This document shows, piece after piece, positions 8,327 through 14,471 of a stretch of DNA of 30,202 bases (the first letter of the stretch is position 1; each line of letters starts with the position of its first letter). The notes beneath the pieces were generated by a model. The model was not told the DNA's origin, did not search any database, and was given only the letters and a program-made list of their open reading frames with translations. The position numbers and the translations under genes are program-made. The stretch covers positions 1-30,202 of IMG/VR virus record IMGVR_UViG_3300009509_000078; one strand, written 5' to 3'. The stretch comes from a virus.

Positions 8327-8346
8327 TATTCACCCCCCTTATACTT

Positions 8347-8389
8347 GCCAGGGCTGGTGCTTCGTGGAGTTCGATTCTCCACCCTGGCA
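8347..8389 (+). ncRNA. tRNA-like minihelix: acceptor stem plus T arm, no D or anticodon arm
   Basis: The geometry is exactly that of the top half of a tRNA. A 7-bp acceptor stem GCCAGGG (8347-8353) pairs with CCCTGGC (8382-8388), followed by a discriminator-like A. It is stacked directly on a 5-bp T stem TGGAG/CTCCA (8365-8369/8377-8381) with the canonical 7-base T loop TTCGATT, including the G53-C61 closing pair and R57-A58. Positions 8-48 of a tRNA are replaced by 11 bases (8354-8364). There is no CCA; TCA follows and then the ATG of the next gene. It may be a deleted tRNA gene, a functional tRNA mimic, or a leader hairpin controlling the downstream gene. Confidence 0.5.
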
Positions 8390-8392
8390 TCA

Positions 8393-8710
8393 ATGTGCGA
8401 CGTGTGTGACAAAAAAGAATGCCAAAATGAATTGAAGCACTTTGTCATCGATATGTTGTGGAAAGAACTTAAAGTTAAATATCCAAAGTTAGAAATAGAC
8501 GTGCACCCAAACTCATTGCATGTCATACGTGGCGACAACGTGAGCGATATGGTCTTGAAAATTTTGTTCGATGGCGATCGCATGGTGGTGTGGAGATGCA
8601 TCCCACGCTACAACAGTGACCCAGAAAAGATTTATGCAGCTGATCCAGAGTTTATAGCTAAGATATTTGATGTAATGGAAGGTAGGAGACCAGTCCCAAA
8701 ATGGAGCTAG
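8393..8710 (+). CDS. Hypothetical 105-residue protein with N-terminal Cys cluster
   Basis: I choose ATG 8393 because an upstream in-frame TTG would translate the tRNA-like helix. The product starts MCDVCDKKEC, a possible half metal site. An alpha/beta domain follows, with helix KHFVIDMLWKELKVKYP and strands LEIDVHPNSLHVIRG, MVLKILFDGDRMVVWRC, and ends with a helix and a Pro-Lys-Trp-Ser tail. The ATG lies three bases after the tRNA-like minihelix. There is no ribosome binding site at normal distance; the closest, TGGAG, is buried in the T stem 23 bases upstream. Translation may therefore depend on opening that structure. The stop overlaps the start of the next small gene. Family not recognised. 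Confidence 0.6.
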   Translation: MCDVCDKKECQNELKHFVIDMLWKELKVKYPKLEIDVHPNSLHVIRGDNVSDMVLKILFDGDRMVVWRCIPRYNSDPEKIYAADPEFIAKIFDVMEGRRPVPKWS

Positions 8711-8808
8711 AAATTGGTTGGAGACTGATGGTTGTATTGCTATGCGCAATAATTTGTTTTGCTTTTGTGATATTCGGCCATGCAGTTCAGAAATATAAGA
8801 AGCACTAG
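8701..8808 (+). CDS. 35-residue single-span membrane peptide
   Basis: The ATG is inside the end of the previous gene (10-base overlap), with AGGAG 12 bases upstream. The peptide has a short acidic N-terminus (MELEIGWR), one hydrophobic span of about 19 residues (LMVVLLCAIICFAFVIFG) and a basic tail (QKYKKH), predicting an N-out/C-in inner membrane peptide by the positive-inside rule. Its stop codon overlaps the stop of the convergent minus-strand gene. Small size and topology resemble phage membrane peptides such as holin-like, superinfection-exclusion or toxin-like peptides, but nothing in the sequence decides between them. Confidence 0.55.
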   Translation: MELEIGWRLMVVLLCAIICFAFVIFGHAVQKYKKH

Positions 8809-9059
8809 CAATCAAGTTCTGTCACTATTTTGCCTTTCATGAATCTGATTGCTTTTGCCATCAATCTCGCAGCATCATAATGATGATTATTGTTCTCATT
8901 AAGATGATATGAGTATGGCTCTTCTGTGCCATCCATTCTAAATATAAATACCAATTCTTTTATGTTATGCTCTGCTCTTATTTTATCTAGCGCATCAAAT
9001 ATAGCCGTCATTCTCTTCTCTTCTGGGGTCATCTGGTCTTCCTCTTTTGCCTTCTTCAT
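8805..9059 (-). CDS. Hypothetical 84-residue protein, the only minus-strand gene
   Basis: A textbook ribosome binding site (AGGAG, the complement of 9065-9069) sits five bases before the ATG, and the protein composition looks genuine. A charged N-terminal helix (MKKAKEEDQMTPEEKRMTAI) is followed by a helix, a strand LVFIFRMDG, a His/Asn-rich turn (NENNNHHYDAA) and a final helix. It converges on the membrane-peptide gene, and the two stops overlap by four bases. It is divergent from the gene that starts at 9086 or 9128, so a promoter for it must lie at about 9060-9130, within or before that gene. Being the sole gene on this strand, it is probably expressed on its own schedule (early or regulatory). 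Function not recognised. Confidence 0.7.
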   Translation of the reverse strand: MKKAKEEDQMTPEEKRMTAIFDALDKIRAEHNIKELVFIFRMDGTEEPYSYHLNENNNHHYDAARLMAKAIRFMKGKIVTELDC

Positions 9060-9085
9060 GTTGTCTCCTCTTGTATTTGAGCTGC

Positions 9086-9703
9086 ATGGACGACGTTTTA
9101 TTTATATACGGCTGGTTTAAAAAAGCAATGTCGTCTGTCGGCAGGAGAACAACTGATCCAAAGTGCGGCGATATTAAGAAAACGTACCAGTACCGAGCCG
9201 TCAGCAAATTTGTAGATAAAGCACGCGACTATGGCCTCACTAGAGATCAGATGCAAGCCCTGGTGAAAGAGATCATATTATACGCCAAGGATCGTAAGCT
9301 ATTGCATCGTGGATCGTCCATATTGAACATGGCTGATATTTTTTCTGTTTGCGCCAAGCGACTTGAACTTAGCGTTGAAGCCACCGATACAGCTATCGAA
9401 TTGGTAAAGCAAGCTGCTCAAGAGATAGAAAAGTACCAACCGCTTCATCTGCCGGAAAATCCCGGTGGATATCCGCGCATGATTGTCGCAATCAACAACG
9501 GATCATTGCCAGTTGAGTTGTTGTCGTTGTCGAAAAAGTGTGCTTTCGCGCTACAGCGATTGCACCAAAAAGATAGAGACTTGCTGCCATCAGAAGTTGA
9601 ACTGCTTAAATTGAGAGTGAAATTTTTGATGGATAAGTCAAACAGGGACAGATTAAAAGAGTCATTAGGTGACGATTTGTTAGACACAGGAGTGCCACTA
9701 TGA
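9086..9703 (+). CDS. Hypothetical helical protein upstream of the RNR gene
   Basis: From ATG 9086 the product has 205 residues; an alternative ATG at 9128 removes the first 14. The start is uncertain because neither has a strong ribosome binding site. The protein is mostly helical and basic in its first half (KKTYQYRAVSKFVDKARDYG, then MQALVKEIILYAKDRKLL) and has further helices with SVCAKRLELSVEATDTAIEL. A Pro/Gly-rich stretch (LPENPGGYPRM) separates a second helical domain ending in GDDLLDTGVPL. It overlaps the RNR start by four bases (ATGA), so it is probably co-translated with it. I do not recognise the family; no catalytic motif is visible. Confidence 0.6.
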   Translation: MDDVLFIYGWFKKAMSSVGRRTTDPKCGDIKKTYQYRAVSKFVDKARDYGLTRDQMQALVKEIILYAKDRKLLHRGSSILNMADIFSVCAKRLELSVEATDTAIELVKQAAQEIEKYQPLHLPENPGGYPRMIVAINNGSLPVELLSLSKKCAFALQRLHQKDRDLLPSEVELLKLRVKFLMDKSNRDRLKESLGDDLLDTGVPL

Positions 9704-12700
9704 AATTCAAGAGGCATTTTACCAACGGACGCAATCCATTTGAATACATCGAATGGGCAAAAGAAGATATCGAGATAAAGAACGCATCTACGAATGAAAT
9801 CATATTCAAGATTGAACAAGCAGAAGTGCCAGTTAGCTTCGGGCGCAATGCGCGGGAGATCTTGGCGTCCAAATACTTCAGAATGACTGAAGTACCTATT
9901 GAGCTAGTGCCAGTCAATGAAACGAATAAGTTTGGTGCGGCGGTTCCTGAATGGTTGAGAAGGAACGAACCAACCAATGAAGTGAAGAGCATAAGGGCTG
10001 AATTGAAAGTTTTGAAAGATGAGGAAGAATATCTCAGGCTAAGATGCGATAAGAGGGATGTCGCTGAAGAGCTACAAGATGTAAGGAAGAAAATAACAGC
10101 ATTGAGAGTGAAATCTGACAAATATTTTACGCACGAAATTAGTGCCAAGCAGGTGTTCCATAGGCTTGCCGGATTTTGGACATATTGGGGGTGGATGGGC
10201 GGTTATTTTGATGCTGAGAGCGATGCTAGAATATTTTATGATGAAACTGTTTATATGCTATCGAACCAGATAGCCGCACCGAACACGCCACAATGGTTCA
10301 ATTCCGGGCTTTATTGGGCCTACGGGATAGAAGGCGACCAAAAAGGATTCTGGAGATATAATCCGGAAACAAAAGAAGTTGAGATAACATCTAATTTCTA
10401 TCAATATCCAGGCATACACGCATGTCACATTCTAGGCGCAAGTGATTCGCTTTTCGATGAGAGCGGCATTTATGACAATCTTACAATCGAAGCTAAGGCA
10501 TTTGCTATAGGAGGCGGCGCTGGGAAGAATACCAGCAATATCAGATCGAAATACGAATACCTTAGAACTGGCAGTAAGGCAAGCGGCTCGCAAGAGTTTG
10601 CGATGATAGATGACAAGAGCGCTGGTGTCATAAAGTCAGGCTCTGGACAGCGCAGGGCGGCCAAAATGGTGATAAAGGACATGGATGATCCGGAGGTTAT
10701 AGAATTCATAAAATGGAAAGCGACTGAAGAAAAGAAAGTTGCAGCATTAGCCGCCGCAGGATTCAGCGCAGCATGGGAAGGTGAGGCATATAAGACAGTA
10801 TCTGGTCAGAATTCTAACAACTCGGTTAGAATACCAGATGAATTCGTGTCTTTGATATTGGATGAAGAAGCAGATTGGGATATGACCAGTCGAACCACCG
10901 GAGATGTGGTTAGAACTGTGAAAGCCAAAGACTTGTGGAAGCTAATAGTCAAATGCTGTTGGGAAAGCGGCGATCCTGGCATTCAGTATGATTCGACCAT
11001 TCAAGCGTGGGATACATGTCCAAGAGATGGCAGGATAAGAGCCACCAATCCCTGTTCTGAGTATGTCTTTAAAGACAATACGTCATGCAATCTGGCTAGC
11101 ATCAATCTGCAGACTCTATTTGACAATAAAGGCCTGGTAATAGATGATTTTAATTTCGCATGCGCGCACTGGCTCACGATACTTGACATATCAGTCGACG
11201 CCGCCCAGTTGCCATCGAAGCAATTAGCCGAAGGCACTGCTATGTACAGAACCACTGGCCTTGGCCACACTGGTCTCGGCGCAGTGCTTGAGAGGCTTGG
11301 TATACCATACGATAGCGATGCTGCGTGTCACCTAGCTGCTGCTGTGTCATCGCTGATGACTGCACAATGTTATATGATGAGCGCCAAGTTGGCTAGCAAG
11401 CTTGGCTCGTTCGAGAATTTCAAGAGCAATAAGAAAGACATGCTTCGTGTGTTGAATAATCATCGTGTGGCGTCGGTTGGAAGCATCAAAACAAGCCAGA
11501 TGCAATACGAAGGCATAACAATTAAGCCATGGGAAATAAACCATTCACTCATCCCGAAGGATCTTAGTAAAGCAATGGTTACATCGTGGGACAATGCGAT
11601 CACATCCGGTAAGCGCCATGGATTTAGAAATGCTTTCGTCACATTGATACAGCCATCTGGTACTGTTGGCTTGTTGATGGGATGTGATACCACCGCCATT
11701 GAACCAGACTATTCTGCAGTTAAAGTAAAGCGGTTATCGGGCGGCGGCTCGATGAAGATTGTGAATTTGTCAATTAGGCAAGCATTGATAAATCTTGGGT
11801 ATACCGAAAATCAGATAGACGACATCGAAATCCACGTAGCTGGCAATAACACCCTTGACGGCGCGCCCCATATTAATAGAACATCGTTGCTCGAAGCTGG
11901 CATAATTGAAAAAGACGTAGATGCCATAGAGGCCCACCTTGACTCTGCCATCCAATTGCGCGACGCATTCAATAAATTATCACCAGAATCTATTAGAAAC
12001 ATAGGGCTTGTTCCTAATAGAGATGCGGATGTCAATGTCTTTAAGCAGATGAATTTTACTAAAGACCAATATATTGATGCCACAAAATGGATATGTGGCC
12101 ACGGCACAATAGAGGGCGCTCCCCATATCAAGCGCGAGCATTTGCCAGTTTTTGATTGCGCTGTTAGATCTGGATTTGGCAGTCGATATTTGAGATGGCA
12201 AGCGCATGTTAGAATGATGTGCGCCGTCTCTCCATTCATCTCTGGCGGCATAAGCAAGACGCTGAACATGCCATTCGAGGCTACACAAAGAGACATAGAG
12301 CAAGCGATGCTGATGGCATATGATGGCAGAGGTAGCGGCAGCGAATATTGTCCAGGTGGAACTAAATGCCTTGCAGTTTATAGGGATGGATCAAAAAGAT
12401 CGCAACCATTGATCAATCCGTATGACGTCAGGTGGTGGGACCCAATCTTGGAAGATAAGGTTTATCTGAGGGGCGCTCGTAAAAGACCGCCCAAGAAGCG
12501 CAACATGCAATGCCACGAGGTGACCATTAGGAATCCATCGGGCTCCGATAACAAATTCATCGTTAAGTTTGGTGAGTATGAAGACAATTCGTTGGCCGAA
12601 ATATGGATAGAAGTTACGAAAGACAATCCGTCGTTCTATCTCGCCATGAAGTGGGCGTCGAGAGCAATATCGAATGCCATTCAATACGGCATGCCATTGG

Positions 12701-13053
12701 ACGACATACTAAAATCGTTTGCAAATGAGGAAGGAGGGCCTGGCGGCTCAACTGACCATAAATATATCACATACTGCAAAAGCATCATCGATTTTGCCGT
12801 CAAACTGGCCATGCTTGAGTATGAAGGAGATATCACATTTTGTCGCAGGAAGCCGCCTCTGCACGAGATACGATGTGGCCAGATTAAAAAGAACGGCGGC
12901 GAAGAAGATATGAAGTTGGAGGAGAAAACCGTCCACTTAAGGAAAGTTATTGATGAGAATTCGTGCCCGAAATGTGGCTCCACGCACATACAGCGTTATC
13001 CATGTGAAGTATGTCTTCGGTGTGGGTCCTCATTGGGTGGCTGCTCGCCATAA
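9700..13053 (+). CDS. nrdJ: Adenosylcobalamin-dependent (class II) ribonucleotide reductase
   Basis: A 1117-residue enzyme that reduces ribonucleotides to deoxyribonucleotides using vitamin B12 coenzyme to form the active-site thiyl radical. Long-form class II signatures are plain: FWTYWGWMGGYFDAESDA and APNTPQWFNSGLYWAYGI, the first redox Cys in I-H-A-C (C242), GKNTSNIRSKYEYL, SGSGQRRAAKMV, and the catalytic N-P-C-S-E at residues 450-454 (thiyl Cys 452). Also present are TGLGHTGLG, PSGTVGLLMGCDTTAIEPDY, SPFISGGISKTLNMP, and AVYRDGSKRSQPL. The last ~30 residues form a Cys-rich tail (C1089, C1092, then CEVCLRCG and GC), as in NrdJ proteins that re-reduce the active site. There is no obvious ATP cone at the N-terminus. 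The start overlaps the previous stop and has AGGAG nearby. No cobalamin riboswitch is seen upstream. Confidence 0.95.
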   Translation: MKFKRHFTNGRNPFEYIEWAKEDIEIKNASTNEIIFKIEQAEVPVSFGRNAREILASKYFRMTEVPIELVPVNETNKFGAAVPEWLRRNEPTNEVKSIRAELKVLKDEEEYLRLRCDKRDVAEELQDVRKKITALRVKSDKYFTHEISAKQVFHRLAGFWTYWGWMGGYFDAESDARIFYDETVYMLSNQIAAPNTPQWFNSGLYWAYGIEGDQKGFWRYNPETKEVEITSNFYQYPGIHACHILGASDSLFDESGIYDNLTIEAKAFAIGGGAGKNTSNIRSKYEYLRTGSKASGSQEFAMIDDKSAGVIKSGSGQRRAAKMVIKDMDDPEVIEFIKWKATEEKKVAALAAAGFSAAWEGEAYKTVSGQNSNNSVRIPDEFVSLILDEEADWDMTSRTTGDVVRTVKAKDLWKLIVKCCWESGDPGIQYDSTIQAWDTCPRDGRIRATNPCSEYVFKDNTSCNLASINLQTLFDNKGLVIDDFNFACAHWLTILDISVDAAQLPSKQLAEGTAMYRTTGLGHTGLGAVLERLGIPYDSDAACHLAAAVSSLMTAQCYMMSAKLASKLGSFENFKSNKKDMLRVLNNHRVASVGSIKTSQMQYEGITIKPWEINHSLIPKDLSKAMVTSWDNAITSGKRHGFRNAFVTLIQPSGTVGLLMGCDTTAIEPDYSAVKVKRLSGGGSMKIVNLSIRQALINLGYTENQIDDIEIHVAGNNTLDGAPHINRTSLLEAGIIEKDVDAIEAHLDSAIQLRDAFNKLSPESIRNIGLVPNRDADVNVFKQMNFTKDQYIDATKWICGHGTIEGAPHIKREHLPVFDCAVRSGFGSRYLRWQAHVRMMCAVSPFISGGISKTLNMPFEATQRDIEQAMLMAYDGRGSGSEYCPGGTKCLAVYRDGSKRSQPLINPYDVRWWDPILEDKVYLRGARKRPPKKRNMQCHEVTIRNPSGSDNKFIVKFGEYEDNSLAEIWIEVTKDNPSFYLAMKWASRAISNAIQYGMPLDDILKSFANEEGGPGGSTDHKYITYCKSIIDFAVKLAMLEYEGDITFCRRKPPLHEIRCGQIKKNGGEEDMKLEEKTVHLRKVIDENSCPKCGSTHIQRYPCEVCLRCGSSLGGCSP

Positions 13054-13247
13054 TCTCCTTGCAAATATATGATATGCAGGATTATATCATAGCCCATGCT
13101 AAAAGAATAGCCGATTTGTATGGTGAATGGGTACGCAAGGGTTACACCGATCGACACAAGAGACTTGAAAGAGTATTGAGAGACGTAAGGCCAGATAAAA
13201 TAAAGGAGAAAGCCAAGTCATTGATTAAATATAGGTACGACGAATGA
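13011..13247 (+). CDS. Small hypothetical protein, possibly membrane-anchored
   Basis: The frame can start at ATG 13011, inside the end of the RNR gene (43-base overlap), or at ATG 13074. From 13011 the 78-residue product has a hydrophobic N-terminus (VWVLIGWLLAIISLQI) that would anchor it in the membrane, followed by a basic helix (AKRIADLYGEWVRKGYTDRH and RLERVLRDVRP). From 13074 it is a 57-residue soluble basic protein. Neither start has a clear ribosome binding site, so the membrane anchor is uncertain. The stop overlaps the next ATG (ATGA). Function unknown. Confidence 0.5.
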   Translation: MSSVWVLIGWLLAIISLQIYDMQDYIIAHAKRIADLYGEWVRKGYTDRHKRLERVLRDVRPDKIKEKAKSLIKYRYDE

Positions 13248-13420
13248 AGTTATCATTGTTGTATGAAGGCAAGAAGAAGACACTTAATGACCCGTATGTG
13301 CGCGATCCGCGTGGACCCAGTGGAGAAGATGCAGAACGAGAGGGCCAGTCATCTAAGACTGTAAGACGACAACCAGGGCAATCTTCTCGTGGCCCATATC
13401 TAGGACCAATGAACCCATGA
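13244..13420 (+). CDS. 58-residue basic, disordered-looking peptide
   Basis: Both ends overlap neighbouring genes by four bases (ATGA at each junction), which is the main evidence that it is translated. The product begins MKLSLLYEGKKKTLNDPYV and continues with a Pro/Arg/Ser/Gly-rich, probably unstructured tail (RDPRGPSGEDAE, then RQPGQSSRGPYLGPMNP). No known domain is visible. The position in a tight chain of small genes downstream of RNR suggests an accessory or virion-associated role, but no function can be assigned. Confidence 0.5.
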   Translation: MKLSLLYEGKKKTLNDPYVRDPRGPSGEDAEREGQSSKTVRRQPGQSSRGPYLGPMNP

Positions 13421-13818
13421 TACAAGCACATAGAATCACAGTTGGCTGGGATCTCACATTCGAAAGGATCTCTATACTTGAGGCTGACGATAAAGCTAAG
13501 TATCCTAACTTTTTTGAGGACTCAAATTTCGTTTTTTCTGCGCCTGATGGCATCAGATCGCTGCCCTATTACAACATAACAATAATTGAGTTAGATAAAG
13601 TGTGTAGAACAGTCCAAGAAGGCGTAAAAGTTACGAGGATTTCTGTTGGCGGCGCTCTATCTTATGGGCCAGCAACTATTATACCATCTCAATATTATGC
13701 AAAATACGGAATTCCTGTTGTGTTGCCTTTGAGCGATCAATTTGTTTTCAGCACAAAGGAAGGCACGTATATAACATCGGACTACAACATCAATTGCGTA
13801 CATTTAGCCAGGAGTTAA
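13417..13818 (+). CDS. Hypothetical 133-residue beta-rich protein
   Basis: The ATG overlaps the previous stop (ATGA). The product is rich in alternating hydrophobic residues typical of beta strands (HRITVGWDLTFERISILEAD, YNITIIELDKV, VKVTRISVGGALSYGP). A Tyr/Pro-rich segment follows (SQYYAKYGIPVVLPL), and the C-terminal strand ends in NCVHLARS. There is no signal peptide and no catalytic motif that I recognise. It ends just before the lipoprotein gene. A small virion or host-interaction protein is possible; the family is unknown to me. Confidence 0.6.
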   Translation: MIQAHRITVGWDLTFERISILEADDKAKYPNFFEDSNFVFSAPDGIRSLPYYNITIIELDKVCRTVQEGVKVTRISVGGALSYGPATIIPSQYYAKYGIPVVLPLSDQFVFSTKEGTYITSDYNINCVHLARS

Positions 13819-13820
13819 CG

Positions 13821-14213
13821 ATGAAGAAGCTAACGCTATTGGTAGTGCTGGTTGCTGTCGTCGGATGTAAGAACTTCGAAGATCTCGAAGCGGGCAACGC
13901 GATTGCGCTAAAGAACCAAACCAACCTAGAATCAAATGCTGTCAGAGCTTTAGACAATTTCAAGAAAGCTGGCAAAGCATATGCGGAGGCGACGGGAAAA
14001 CAATGGACAGAAGATGACGAAAAGACATGGAACGATCAGAGAAATGAATTGATTCTACAGCTTGCTATCAATAAAGCTTGGTTGTTGGTGATCGAAGAAG
14101 CGATTAAGCATGATTCGCTAAACGCAGATCTTTTGGGTAGCATCATCACAGAAATTCCAGAATGGATTAAAGAAGGCAAAGACATCTACGATCTGATAAA
14201 GTCGAAGAAATAG
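13821..14213 (+). CDS. Small phage lipoprotein
   Basis: From the ATG at 13821 (AGGAG six bases upstream) the product has 130 residues. The N-terminus is a lipoprotein signal: MKKLTLLVVLVAVVGCKNFE, with the lipobox V-V-G-C, so cleavage before Cys 16 and lipid attachment are expected. The mature part is helical and charged (ALDNFKKAGKAYAEATGKQW and QLAINKAWLLVIEEAIKHD) with a Lys-rich end. Lys follows the Cys, so outer-membrane sorting is not excluded by an Asp at +2. Possible jobs are superinfection exclusion or a spanin-like role, but it is long for an Rz1 protein and lacks the Pro-rich character. An upstream in-frame start at 13794 would bury the signal and is unlikely. Confidence 0.7.
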   Translation: MKKLTLLVVLVAVVGCKNFEDLEAGNAIALKNQTNLESNAVRALDNFKKAGKAYAEATGKQWTEDDEKTWNDQRNELILQLAINKAWLLVIEEAIKHDSLNADLLGSIITEIPEWIKEGKDIYDLIKSKK

Positions 14214-14222
14214 GAGGCAACT

Positions 14223-14405
14223 GTGGGAATCTATGATGATTTAGGGCTCGACCCGAATATTGACAGGAATGACTTCACCGTAGACCATGCGGCTGAAGTA
14301 TTTAAGAAGGCAGCGGAGGGTGTCAAAAGCGGAGACGCAGAGATCGCCAAAAAGCTAATGGATGCTGGATTCACGTTGCTGAAAATTGTGGCAATGCTGG
14401 CTTAG
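14223..14405 (+). CDS. 60-residue hypothetical protein following the lipoprotein
   Basis: Translation starts at a GTG chosen because TAGGAGG lies five bases upstream. The product is acidic at its N-terminus (MGIYDDLGLDPNIDRNDF) and then helical (HAAEVFKKAAEGVKSGDA and AKKLMDAGFTLLKIVAMLA) with an amphipathic, fairly hydrophobic last helix. The last helix could associate with the membrane, which would fit a partner role with the lipoprotein nine bases upstream; this is inference. No known family is recognised. Confidence 0.6.
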   Translation: MGIYDDLGLDPNIDRNDFTVDHAAEVFKKAAEGVKSGDAEIAKKLMDAGFTLLKIVAMLA

Positions 14406-14426
14406 CAACCATGGTGGGTAGAGGTT

Positions 14427-14458
14427 GGAGATGGCGGGCGTAATTGCCCGCCATCTCC
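14427..14458 (+). terminator. Strong 13-bp perfect hairpin between operons (terminator candidate)
   Basis: GGAGATGGCGGGC (14427-14439) and GCCCGCCATCTCC (14446-14458) form a perfect 13-bp GC-rich stem with the 6-base loop GTAATT. It starts 21 bases after the stop of the preceding gene and ends 13 bases before the helicase ATG. The bases after the stem (GTATTTG) are only weakly T-rich, so intrinsic termination would be leaky; it could also be an mRNA-stabilising or processing hairpin. The stem's position at the boundary of two gene groups supports a terminator role. Confidence 0.5.
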
Positions 14459-14471
14459 GTATTTGAGGATT

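Noticed and set aside
8166-8392. tmRNA gene (GGTTCTGACGGG resembles its D-loop region, and a T arm lies downstream)
   Set aside because: The 5' sequence that should pair with the acceptor 3' strand is not upstream of 8166; the acceptor strand's partner is at 8347-8353 instead. No tag-peptide frame ending in Ala-Ala is found.
8166-8392. Group I intron interrupting a tRNA
   Set aside because: I could not find the conserved P7 core elements, and no upstream tRNA 5' half exists; the acceptor 5' strand is next to the T arm, not across an intron.
9600-9700. Cobalamin riboswitch controlling the B12-dependent RNR
   Set aside because: The gene start overlaps the preceding gene and no B12-box-like sequence was seen upstream.
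9700-13053. Intein in RNR
   Set aside because: Phage RNR genes often carry inteins, but the conserved blocks here run in normal order with no insertion and no intein splice motifs.
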